Assembly: GCA_937916005.1 (NCBI GenBank)
Contig: CALGIA010000503.1
Span: 1-9,961 of the forward strand
Direction of reading: 5' to 3'
From: an uncultured Rhodospirillaceae bacterium
Lineage (GTDB): Bacteria > Pseudomonadota > Alphaproteobacteria > MPNO01
DNA length: 9,961 bases
Positions 1-6,429 of the stretch are shown here, in pieces. The notes beneath the pieces were generated by a model that saw only the letters and a program-made list of their open reading frames with translations, searched no databases and was not told where the DNA came from. The translations under genes and the position numbers were made by a program. How positions within the stretch are numbered: the first letter of the stretch is position 1; each line of letters begins with the position of its first letter.

Positions 1-1
1 A

Positions 2-835
2 TCGATCTGCGCCATGGCATTCCGGGTCGCCGACGCGGCGCAGGCCTATGAACGCGCTCTGGAACTGGGCGCGCGCGCCGCCGAAGGCCGCATCGGTCCC
101 ATGGAACTGAACATCCCGGCCATTGAGGGCATCGGCGGCAGCCTGCTCTACCTGGTCGACCGCTATAAGGGCTCGACGATCTATGACGTGGATTTCTTAC
201 CGGTCGACGGCATTGAGGAGAACAATTCCGGTGTTGGGCTACTGAACATCGACCATCTGACCCATAACGTGCATCAGGGCCGCATGGATCAGTGGGCCGA
301 TTTCTATGAACGCCTGTTCGGATTTCGCGAAATCCGGTTTTTCGACATCAAGGGCGCCCAGACCGGGCTGAAAAGCCGCGCCATGGCCAGCCCCTGCGGC
401 AAGATCAAGATCCCGATCAATGAATCCGCCGATGACAAATCCCAGATTGCCGAATATCTCGACGCCTATCGCGGAGAAGGCATCCAGCATGTCGCCCTGT
501 CCTGTACGGATATCTACGCCACCGTTGAATCCCTGCGCGACGCCGGCATAACGTTCCTGACCACGCCGGCGACCTATTTCGAAGCAATCGATTCCCGCCT
601 TCCCGGCCACGGCGAAGACCTCGACCGGCTCTCACGCAACATGATCCTGATCGACGGCGCGCCCCAGGAAGGCAAAGGGCTCTTGTTGCAGATATTCACC
701 GAAAACGTCATCGGACCGATTTTCTTTGAGTTGATCCAGCGCAAGGGCAATGACGGCTTCGGCGAAGGCAATTTCCAGGCGCTGTTCGATTCCATCGAAC
801 AGGACCAGATCCGGCGTGGCGTACTGGAAGGCTGA
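2..835 (+). CDS. hpd: 4-hydroxyphenylpyruvate dioxygenase (HPPD) family, 5'-truncated by window edge
   Basis: HPPD is a cytosolic non-haem Fe(II) oxygenase that turns 4-hydroxyphenylpyruvate into homogentisate in tyrosine catabolism. The frame is open to the left edge (S-I-C-A precede the first Met at 14), and the Met sits inside the conserved N-domain stretch SICAMAFRV, so the gene starts upstream. About 277 residues are present against the usual 350-370. Numbering from that Met, the expected 2-His-1-Glu iron triad is visible: His81 in IDHLTHNV, His159 in IQHVALSC and Glu239 in FFELIQRKG, with near-family spacing. The C-terminal signature GFGEGNFQALFDSIE, a lid region in HPPDs, is intact, so the catalytic half looks functional. 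The sulfatase follows 81 nt downstream on the same strand. Hydroxymandelate synthase is a related alternative, but the C-terminal signature favours HPPD. Family confidence is high; exact substrate is slightly less certain. Confidence 0.93.
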   Translation, partial: SICAMAFRVADAAQAYERALELGARAAEGRIGPMELNIPAIEGIGGSLLYLVDRYKGSTIYDVDFLPVDGIEENNSGVGLLNIDHLTHNVHQGRMDQWADFYERLFGFREIRFFDIKGAQTGLKSRAMASPCGKIKIPINESADDKSQIAEYLDAYRGEGIQHVALSCTDIYATVESLRDAGITFLTTPATYFEAIDSRLPGHGEDLDRLSRNMILIDGAPQEGKGLLLQIFTENVIGPIFFELIQRKGNDGFGEGNFQALFDSIEQDQIRRGVLEG

Positions 836-874
836 CAGGTTCATATTCTACCCCCCGCTGCTTGCGTTTGACGG

Positions 875-884
875 CCCTTAAGGG
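875..884. other. 10-bp perfect palindrome in HPPD-sulfatase gap
   Basis: The 81-nt gap 836-916 contains CCCTTAAGGG, a perfect palindrome with no loop and no following T-run, so it does not resemble a rho-independent terminator. A TTGACG hexamer at 868-873 resembles a -35 box, but I see no convincing -10 at the right distance. The gap is otherwise featureless apart from the sulfatase ribosome binding site. The sulfatase may be co-transcribed with HPPD or have its own weak promoter here. Confidence 0.25.
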
Positions 885-905
885 GAAGATCGCCGTTCAC
901 TCAAC

Positions 906-909
906 GGAG
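906..909 (+). promoter_or_regulatory. ribosome binding site of sulfatase gene
   Basis: GGAG sits 7 nt before the ATG at 917 and fixes that start. The protein then opens with MSDKPNFLFF, which is the canonical beginning of a cytoplasmic sulfatase. Confidence 0.8.
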
Positions 910-916
910 CAGTTTC

Positions 917-2515
917 ATGAGCGACAAGCCGAATTTTCTGTTTTTCATTACCGATCAACACCGGGCGGACTATCTCGGCTGTTCCGGTCATCCTGTTCTG
1001 AAAACGCCGAACATCGATTCAATCGCGGCCCGCGGCCGGCGGTTCGACCGGTTCTATGTGGCCAACCCGGTCTGCATGCCCAACAGGTCCACGTTAATGA
1101 CCGGCCGCATGCCGTCGGTGCATGGCGTGCGCCACAACGGCATTCCATTGTCCATGCGCGCCAATACCTTCACCGAGCTGTTGCGCGACGCCGGATGGCG
1201 CACCGCACTGGTCGGCAAGAGCCATTTGCAGAACATGACGCCCTTTGGGCCGATCATGGATCGCCCCGCAATCAACCCGAACCATGCGCCGCCGGGCGAA
1301 GGGCACGACGAAGCCACCCTGCCGATCCCCGGTGACGGGCCGTATGATCAGGAGGACCCGAAGCGCTGGGCCCACGGCGAATTCGCGCCCATGACCCTGC
1401 CATTTTACGGCTTCGACCACGTGGATCTGTGCACCGGCCATGGCGATGAGGTCGGCGGGCATTACACCCATTGGCTTTACCAGAAATATGATGATTCCGA
1501 GTCCCTGCGGGGCGCCGAAAACCAGCTGCCCCATGATTACGTCTGTCCACAGGCCATTCGCACCTCGATCCCGGAAGAGCATTACCCGACCGCCTATATT
1601 CAGGAAAAGGCGCTTGAATATCTCGATCAGCGCGCGGCCGATGACCAGCCGTTCTTCGCCATGGTGTCATTTCCGGACCCGCATCACCCCTTCACCCCAC
1701 CGGGCAAATACTGGGACATGTACAAGCCGGAAGACATGACCCTTCCGCCGTCCTTCGATCATGGCAACCGGCCCTTGCCGCCCCATCTCGCCTGGGCCCG
1801 GGAACAGCTTGAAGCCGGCGCCGCCGAACGGGGCGGACAGAACACTTTCGCCGTGAATGCGCGCGAGGCCCTGGAAGCCATGGCGCTGACCTGCGGCATG
1901 ATCGCCATGGTCGACGACGCCATCGGCGCCATATTGGCCGGGCTCAAGGTCCATGGGATGGATGAGAACACCGTGGTCGTCTTCACCTCGGATCACGGCG
2001 ATTTCCTGGGCGATCACCAGTTGATGCTGAAGGGACCGGCCCATTATCACGGGCTGATCCGGGTGCCCTTCATCTGGGCCGACACGCCGGACCGGGCGTC
2101 ACCGGCCGGCGTCACCGATGAACTCAGCGGCACGATCGACATTGCCGGCACCATTCTGGAACGCGCGGCCCTGCAACCCTATAACGGCATTCAGGGCCGC
2201 AGCCTGCTCGCCGATACCGCCGGCGACAGCGCACAACCCGACGCCATGCTGATCGAAGCCGATGACCAGCGCAACTATCTCGGCTTCGACAAGCCGCCGC
2301 GTCTGCGCACGCTGGTCACCCGCACCCACCGCATGACAATCTATCAGGGCGTCGAGTGGGGCGAGATCTATGATCTGAAAAACGACCCCAATGAACTGGA
2401 CAACCTTTGGGACGATCCGGGTTCGGCATCGCTCCGCGCCCAACTGATGGAAATCCTCGCGCGCAAACAGATCGAGCTGACCGACCGCAGCCCGTTCCCG
2501 ACCGCCCGGGCGTAG
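917..2515 (+). CDS. type I (formylglycine) sulfatase / phosphonate monoester hydrolase-like
   Basis: A 532-residue member of the alkaline-phosphatase superfamily, predicted to hydrolyse a sulfate ester (or a phosphonate or phosphate ester) in the cytoplasm; no signal peptide is visible. The N-terminal metal residues are Asp13-Gln14 in ITDQHRAD. The sulfatase signature CMPNRSTLMTGR starts at Cys53 and matches C-x-P-x-R, so Cys53 should be oxidised to formylglycine by a maturase (FGE or anSME) encoded elsewhere. GKSHLQ near residue 100 and HHPFTPPGKY near 255 supply the usual Lys and His residues. The second metal pair is Asp359-His360 in TSDHGDFLGDH, with a downstream LKGPAHYHG block. The C-terminus carries EIYDLKNDPNELDNLW, a family hallmark. 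It lies downstream of HPPD and converges with the amidohydrolase, 14 nt between the genes. Substrate cannot be named; aryl sulfate is plausible from context only. Confidence 0.93.
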   Translation: MSDKPNFLFFITDQHRADYLGCSGHPVLKTPNIDSIAARGRRFDRFYVANPVCMPNRSTLMTGRMPSVHGVRHNGIPLSMRANTFTELLRDAGWRTALVGKSHLQNMTPFGPIMDRPAINPNHAPPGEGHDEATLPIPGDGPYDQEDPKRWAHGEFAPMTLPFYGFDHVDLCTGHGDEVGGHYTHWLYQKYDDSESLRGAENQLPHDYVCPQAIRTSIPEEHYPTAYIQEKALEYLDQRAADDQPFFAMVSFPDPHHPFTPPGKYWDMYKPEDMTLPPSFDHGNRPLPPHLAWAREQLEAGAAERGGQNTFAVNAREALEAMALTCGMIAMVDDAIGAILAGLKVHGMDENTVVVFTSDHGDFLGDHQLMLKGPAHYHGLIRVPFIWADTPDRASPAGVTDELSGTIDIAGTILERAALQPYNGIQGRSLLADTAGDSAQPDAMLIEADDQRNYLGFDKPPRLRTLVTRTHRMTIYQGVEWGEIYDLKNDPNELDNLWDDPGSASLRAQLMEILARKQIELTDRSPFPTARA

Positions 2516-2529
2516 CGGCTCTTCAGGCG

Positions 2530-3498
2530 TCAGGCGTTCGGCAGCAGCAGCCCCACATTGCCGGACAGGATTTTCTCGCCGTCGGCGCCCATCGCCTTGA
2601 TGCCGTCGACGAATTCCTTGACCTTCTCCGCCTGGCGGATTTCCTGCGGATAATCGGACGCAAACACGATGCGGTTCGGGTCGAGTTCGACCATGGATGT
2701 TTCCACCGAGCTTACGGCGCCGCAGAACCCGGCGGTATCGAAGACCAGCCGTTTCCTGAGGTAATAATCGAAATCATGTTCCGGATTGCAGCCGTGGCGT
2801 TCGTTGCCGGCGGTGCCCCAGAAATCCCGGTCCTGATAGCTGCGCACCCGGCCCAGTACCCCGGCAATGCCGCCGGACAGATGGGCCATCTGGACCCTTA
2901 GCCCCGGAAAGCGGTCAAGCACGCCGCCATTGATCAGGCGGATGGTGGCCTGCACCAGGGAAAATTCGCGCCCCACGCAGCGCGCCAGATCGAAGGCGTC
3001 GAATTGCTGCGAATGGTTCAGCTTCAGCGCCGGGTGAATGAACACATAGATGCCGAGCCGTTCGCATTCGGCCCAGAACGGGTTGAGTTCCGGCGAATCC
3101 AGATAGACGCCGTTCATTTCCGAGGTGGTCACCACGCCCGCGAAACCGAGATCGTCGACGCAGCGGTTGAGTTCCTTTATGGCGTCGGGGCCGCCGAGCG
3201 GATTGGCGTGAGCGATACCGGCGAACCGGCCGGGATAGTCTTTCTCGGCCTTCTTGGCTTCGTCATTGCAAATGATTGAGCGGTCGAGCGGGGCCGACAT
3301 GCCCTCGGCGCAGCTCAGCACGGTCAGGTCGATCCCCGCGATGTCCATCATGCGGATATGTTCGTCGAGATCCCACAGCATCTTATGGATTGAATAGCTC
3401 GGCACGCCCTGCTCGTCATAGCGCGTGATCTTGCCCTCGCCCGGATCTTCATCAATAAGGACGCGCGGCGTGAAATGGTGCTGGAAATCGACAATCAT
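2530..3498 (-). CDS. amidohydrolase, ACMSD-type decarboxylase/hydratase family (Amidohydro_2)
   Basis: A 322-residue metal-dependent TIM-barrel protein of the family that contains aminocarboxymuconate-semialdehyde decarboxylase, gamma-resorcylate decarboxylase and 5-carboxyvanillate decarboxylase. These enzymes remove CO2 from, or hydrate, aromatic-catabolism intermediates. Visible features are an N-terminal metal site DFQHHFTP (Gln6, His7, His8), His155 in FIHPALKL, His206 in MAHLSGG (position of the catalytic His in ACMSD) and Asp282 in FASDYPQE. The first ligand position, normally His or Glu, is Gln6 here, which is unusual. The start is supported by AGGAG 7 nt before ATG. It is the last gene of the leftward operon, 40 nt after the DUF6282 gene, and ends 14 nt from the sulfatase stop with no terminator visible between them. 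A lactonase-like hydrolase role is an alternative. Family sure, reaction unknown. Confidence 0.88.
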   Translation of the reverse strand: MIVDFQHHFTPRVLIDEDPGEGKITRYDEQGVPSYSIHKMLWDLDEHIRMMDIAGIDLTVLSCAEGMSAPLDRSIICNDEAKKAEKDYPGRFAGIAHANPLGGPDAIKELNRCVDDLGFAGVVTTSEMNGVYLDSPELNPFWAECERLGIYVFIHPALKLNHSQQFDAFDLARCVGREFSLVQATIRLINGGVLDRFPGLRVQMAHLSGGIAGVLGRVRSYQDRDFWGTAGNERHGCNPEHDFDYYLRKRLVFDTAGFCGAVSSVETSMVELDPNRIVFASDYPQEIRQAEKVKEFVDGIKAMGADGEKILSGNVGLLLPNA

Positions 3499-3514
3499 CT
3501 GAATACTCCTGATA

Positions 3515-3537
3515 TTACGGTCGTTTTTCTTACGGTC
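3515..3537. repeat. 8-nt direct repeat TTACGGTC x2 between two amidohydrolase genes
   Basis: The 40-nt gap between the DUF6282 and amidohydrolase genes contains TTACGGTC at 3515-3522 and again at 3530-3537, a 15-nt period. The second copy abuts the stop codon of the upstream gene. The downstream gene's AGGAG lies just beyond the first copy. The function is unknown; it may be chance or a protein or sRNA site. Confidence 0.35.
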
Positions 3538-3538
3538 A

Positions 3539-4555
3539 CTAGCGGTCGAGCCCGACGATATGGGCCGGGTTGTCCACCGATACGGTGCGCAGTTCCTGGG
3601 CGTTCAACCCGAACGCCTCCATATAGCCCCGGATCAGCCGCATGCATTCGACCGAGTTGGGGAATAAAGGTTCACCCGCATCGCTCGACAAGGTCACATG
3701 CTCAACCCCGACGGCGCGGACCGCTTCATACATCTTTGCCGGGTCGATGCCAAGCAGCGGCGACAACTCATCATAGGTAAAATTCAGCATCAGCCCGGCC
3801 GAGCCGAGCTCCGCCATCTCATCGATCTCCAGATCCACGAACGGGCTGAAAGGATGGTCGATAAACCCCCTTGTTATGCCCAATTTCGAGACTTCTTCGG
3901 CCAATTGATAGATTTCCGTCCTGGTCGCGTGACCGAAACATACGGCCACGTCCCGATCGGCAATAACCCGCAGGATTTCAAGCACCACGGGTTTGAGCTG
4001 ACCGTCTTCACCGGTCAGGGAATGTCCGACGCGCAGCGCCTCGTCCCACGGCAAGGGCTGGGTGTGATCGGACGGCGCGGCGCCGGCATCCCACCAGATC
4101 GGCTTGCCGCCGACTTTCGACAGGGTGTTGGCGTGGTTGAAGACCGGAAACCAGATCGCGATCACCCCGGCATCGAGCTGGCGGGTAACCCATTCCACGC
4201 TTGGCGGATTGCCGTCAAACGCCATCAGGCCGCCGGCCCAGCACTCTATCGGGGTAATGCCTTCCATCTGAGCCCACTGGTCAAGCGCCTGCTTGACGCG
4301 GCGAACCTCCCCGGCCGGGTCATCGCCACCGGTAATGGTCTTGTAGAGAATTCCCTTCATGCCCGATTGGGAGGCGAATTTCGCCAACGCCAGCGCGTCC
4401 TGCTGATTGGCGTGGGCGTGGCAATGAATATCGATCACATCCTGGACGGTGGACACCGCCGGCGCATACACCACGCCGGGAGCATAACCGCGGCGGGCGG
4501 GATATGACGTCACGCTTCGTTGCTCGGTCGGCGTCGCGTAGGTCTGTTTGGCCAT
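3539..4555 (-). CDS. DUF6282 family protein, amidohydrolase/PHP-like metal hydrolase fold
   Basis: A 338-residue protein that I recognise as resembling the DUF6282 group, whose reaction is not established. It looks like a metal-dependent TIM-barrel hydrolase: DIHCHAHANQ gives an H-x-H motif (His44, His46) on the first strand, GILYKT supplies Lys72, FGHATRTE gives His209, FIDHPFSP gives His234, and LSSDAGEP gives Asp292, the expected order of ligands in the amidohydrolase superfamily. There is no signal peptide. The first 35 residues, with a basic SYPARRGYAPG segment, precede the barrel. GGGGAG precedes the ATG by 9 nt. It sits between the second aldo/keto reductase (63 nt upstream) and the ACMSD-type amidohydrolase (40 nt downstream), all on the minus strand, so an operon role in the same catabolic pathway is likely. 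The specific substrate is unknown. Confidence 0.8.
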   Translation of the reverse strand: MAKQTYATPTEQRSVTSYPARRGYAPGVVYAPAVSTVQDVIDIHCHAHANQQDALALAKFASQSGMKGILYKTITGGDDPAGEVRRVKQALDQWAQMEGITPIECWAGGLMAFDGNPPSVEWVTRQLDAGVIAIWFPVFNHANTLSKVGGKPIWWDAGAAPSDHTQPLPWDEALRVGHSLTGEDGQLKPVVLEILRVIADRDVAVCFGHATRTEIYQLAEEVSKLGITRGFIDHPFSPFVDLEIDEMAELGSAGLMLNFTYDELSPLLGIDPAKMYEAVRAVGVEHVTLSSDAGEPLFPNSVECMRLIRGYMEAFGLNAQELRTVSVDNPAHIVGLDR

Positions 4556-4559
4556 GGCC

Positions 4560-4607
4560 TGTCTCCCCTGCTGTGGACCAGAATATCCAACTCGACCGTC
4601 GGAGACA
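4560..4607 (-). promoter_or_regulatory. inverted repeat that could mask the DUF6282 ribosome binding site
   Basis: TGTCTCC at 4560-4566 and GGAGACA at 4601-4607 are exact reverse complements with a 34-nt spacer. On the minus-strand transcript the downstream arm (GGAGACA) is the Shine-Dalgarno of the DUF6282 gene, so the 7-bp stem would sequester it. The long loop makes the stem weak by itself. Regulatory meaning is inferred. Confidence 0.3.
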
Positions 4608-4618
4608 AAGAGTGGATT

Positions 4619-5551
4619 TCAGACCCGTTGCCAATCTATCAGCATCTTCTTGTGCTGGCGGGCATTGGGCAACGGGCCCAAGCCGGCGCGGATGTTCTCG
4701 GCCATATGGCGCGGCTTGCCGGTGCCGGGAATGACGCAGGTCACCGCCGGGTGGCCCAGCAGATATTTCAGGAAATACTGCGCCCAACTGGATATCCCCA
4801 ACTCGCCCTTGGCCCAGGGCGGGATCGAGCGGCCACGGGCATCACGGAACATGGCGCCGCGCACGAACGGACGGTTGACCAGCACGGCCACGCCCTTGTC
4901 GGCGCACAGCGGCAACAGCCGGGGTTCCGCGTCACGCATGCCCAGCGAATAGGGTAGCTGGACAAAATCAAGCTTTTCCCGCGCGACGATGCCGGCCAGC
5001 ACATCGACCGAATTCCGTGTCCAGTGGGTGATCCCCACATGGCGAATGATCCCCTTTTCCCGCCAGTCGCGCAGCGTCGCAAGGTGGGTTTGCGTGTCCA
5101 CAAGATTATGAACCTGCATTAAATCAAGATGGTCGGTGTGCAACAGACGCAGGGATTTTTCCATCTGGTCGATACCCGGCTGCTTGCCGGTGGCCCAGAC
5201 CTTGGTGGCGAAAAAGGCGCGGTCGCCGACCCCCAGGTCACGCAGCAGATCGCCGACCACTGTCTCGGCATTGCCATACATGGGCGAGGTATCGACCACC
5301 GATCCACCCGCATCGAACAGCAGGCGCAGGATTTCCCGATGGGGTGCGCGGTCCGATGGCCGCTTTCCCACGCTCCAGGCCCGTGCGGTGCCGACCCCGA
5401 TCACGGGCACCGAAACGCCTGTTTTCGGCACGATGCGCCGGTTCATCGCGCCCGCGGCAAGGACCGGTTGCCCCAGCAGGGCGACCGCTCCGGCTCCGGC
5501 CATCAATCTCAGAAACGCCACGCGGGAAAGTTCATCCGTCATGAAGGGCAT
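4619..5551 (-). CDS. aldo/keto reductase with degenerate Tat-like N-terminal signal
   Basis: An NAD(P)H-dependent aldo/keto reductase that would interconvert carbonyl and alcohol groups. The catalytic tetrad is intact: Asp87 and Tyr92 in VVDTSPMYG, Lys117 in FATKVWA, His148 in LMQVHNL. The C-terminal HPAVTCVIPG block is also family-typical. Unlike its neighbour it has a hydrophobic N-terminal extension, SRVAFLRLMAGAGAVALLGQ, ending near an AxA-type site (VLAAGA). This matches a Tat signal (S-R-R-x-F-L) except that the second Arg is Val. Start choice: the ATG at 5551 lies only 2 nt after GGAG, while the ATG at 5542 (MTDELSR) lies 11 nt after it. I favour 5542 but list the longer form. The SD overlaps the stop TAG of the preceding reductase (TAGGAG), implying translational coupling. 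Substrate unknown. Confidence 0.87.
   Translation of the reverse strand: MPFMTDELSRVAFLRLMAGAGAVALLGQPVLAAGAMNRRIVPKTGVSVPVIGVGTARAWSVGKRPSDRAPHREILRLLFDAGGSVVDTSPMYGNAETVVGDLLRDLGVGDRAFFATKVWATGKQPGIDQMEKSLRLLHTDHLDLMQVHNLVDTQTHLATLRDWREKGIIRHVGITHWTRNSVDVLAGIVAREKLDFVQLPYSLGMRDAEPRLLPLCADKGVAVLVNRPFVRGAMFRDARGRSIPPWAKGELGISSWAQYFLKYLLGHPAVTCVIPGTGKPRHMAENIRAGLGPLPNARQHKKMLIDWQRV
4725..4754 (-). repeat. 30-nt direct repeat, copy 1 (within aldo/keto reductase pair)
   Basis: This 30-nt stretch is identical base for base to 5661-5690, 936 nt apart and in the same reading frame. It encodes the conserved HPAVTCVIPG segment near the C-terminus of both reductases. Identity at silent positions points to gene duplication with limited divergence or local gene conversion. 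Confidence 0.8.
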
Positions 5552-5556
5552 GTCTC

Positions 5557-6381
5557 CTACAGGTCATACCAATAATCGAGCATTTTCGCCGCCTCGGACT
5601 GGCTTGGGATATGGCCGTTTCCGGCGGCGAAATCATCCGCCGCGCGGTCTGGATTTCCGGAACCGGGAATGACGCAGGTCACCGCCGGGTGGGCTATGAT
5701 GAATTTCAGGAAAAACTGGCTCCAGCTTGTGATACCGAGTTCCGCTGCCCAGGGCGGCAGATTGCGCCCCTTCACATCGCGAAACATGCCGCCGCCGTCA
5801 AAGGGTCGGTTGACCAGCACCGCAACGCCCTTGTCGATGCAGATCGGCAGCATTTCCTCGGCCGCGTCCGGCAAGGAAAGGGAATAGGCGAACTGCACGA
5901 AATCGATATCTTCCGCGCGGATTATCGCGGCAAGTTGGGGCAGGGCGGCGCGGGTGTAATGGGTGATGCCGATATAACGCACCCTGCCCTCGGCTTTCAA
6001 CCGCCGCAGGGTTTTGAGATGGGTGCGCCAATCGACCATGTTGTGAATCTGGAACAGATCCATCACACCGGTGCGCATCAAGCGGAAAGACTCCTCGATC
6101 TGGCTTATTCCGGCGGCTTCGCCATTGGTATAGACCTTGGTCGCCAGGAAGGGCCTGATATCCGGTTCGATCCCATCAAGAAGATCGCCGGTTACCTCTT
6201 CCGCCCGGCCATACATGGGAGAGGAATCGATTACGCTGCCACCGGCGGTGAACAGATTACGCAGCACCTGTGCGCGCGACTCCCGTTCCGCACGGCCCCG
6301 GCCGATATCGAACCCCTGCCAGGTGCCGATCCCGACGGCGGGAATTTCCTCACCGGATTTGGGTATGACCCGCATCAACAT
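5557..6381 (-). CDS. aldo/keto reductase, cytoplasmic paralogue
   Basis: A 274-residue NAD(P)H-dependent aldo/keto reductase with no signal peptide. The tetrad is complete: Asp52 and Tyr57 in VIDSSPMYG, Lys82 in LATKVYTN, His113 in LFQIHNM. It is clearly paralogous to the gene immediately downstream, sharing AGGSV, GDLL, GVAVLVNRPF, GMFRD-type and HPAVTCVIPG blocks in the same order. The ATG at 6381 is preceded by GGGAG with 8 nt spacing. It is the first gene of the leftward operon and is transcribed away from the Fe-S protein gene, whose nominal start is only 41 nt away, so its promoter must lie in that gap or inside the neighbour's 5' end. Its stop TAG lies 5 nt before the next gene's first ATG. 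Substrate unknown; quinone, ketone or aldehyde intermediates of aromatic catabolism are possible. Confidence 0.88.
   Translation of the reverse strand: MLMRVIPKSGEEIPAVGIGTWQGFDIGRGRAERESRAQVLRNLFTAGGSVIDSSPMYGRAEEVTGDLLDGIEPDIRPFLATKVYTNGEAAGISQIEESFRLMRTGVMDLFQIHNMVDWRTHLKTLRRLKAEGRVRYIGITHYTRAALPQLAAIIRAEDIDFVQFAYSLSLPDAAEEMLPICIDKGVAVLVNRPFDGGGMFRDVKGRNLPPWAAELGITSWSQFFLKFIIAHPAVTCVIPGSGNPDRAADDFAAGNGHIPSQSEAAKMLDYWYDL
5661..5690 (-). repeat. 30-nt direct repeat, copy 2 (within aldo/keto reductase pair)
   Basis: Exact second copy of 4725-4754, in the upstream reductase, encoding the same ten residues. The bases flanking it on both sides differ from copy 1, so 30 nt is the full exact match. 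Confidence 0.8.
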
Positions 6382-6412
6382 GAAACATTCTCCCGGTTCG
6401 ATATTAATCTCG

Positions 6413-6429
6413 CCATCATAGCATGATGG
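6413..6429. promoter_or_regulatory. 17-bp inverted repeat, candidate operator between divergent genes
   Basis: CCATCATAGCATGATGG has perfect 7-bp arms around a 3-nt centre. It lies in the only divergent gap of the window, between the aldo/keto reductase operon and the Fe-S protein gene. A second, overlapping symmetry TAGCAT-N8-ATGCTA spans 6419-6438. An AT-rich patch TATTAAT at 6402-6408 could hold -10 elements for either direction, but no clear -35 accompanies it. The size and place suit a dimeric repressor or activator site. The nominal ATG at 6423 falls inside the right arm, which favours a later start for that gene. The binding protein is unknown. Confidence 0.5.

Noticed and set aside
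867..896. Sigma70-type promoter before the sulfatase
   Set aside because: TTGACG at 868-873 is a fair -35, but no acceptable -10 occurs 16-18 nt downstream.
2516..2529. Terminator between the convergent sulfatase and amidohydrolase
   Set aside because: Only 14 nt, with no inverted repeat or T-run; the CAGGCGT doublet nearby is a short chance repeat extending into the amidohydrolase end.
3698..4507. 269-codon plus-strand open frame opposite the DUF6282 gene
   Set aside because: Shadow of the metal-hydrolase gene; its translation shows no motif and no ribosome binding site, whereas the minus frame shows ordered metal ligands.
5611..6426. 271-codon plus-strand open frame opposite the first aldo/keto reductase
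   Set aside because: The catalytic tetrad is on the minus strand; the plus frame is explained by third-position GC bias.
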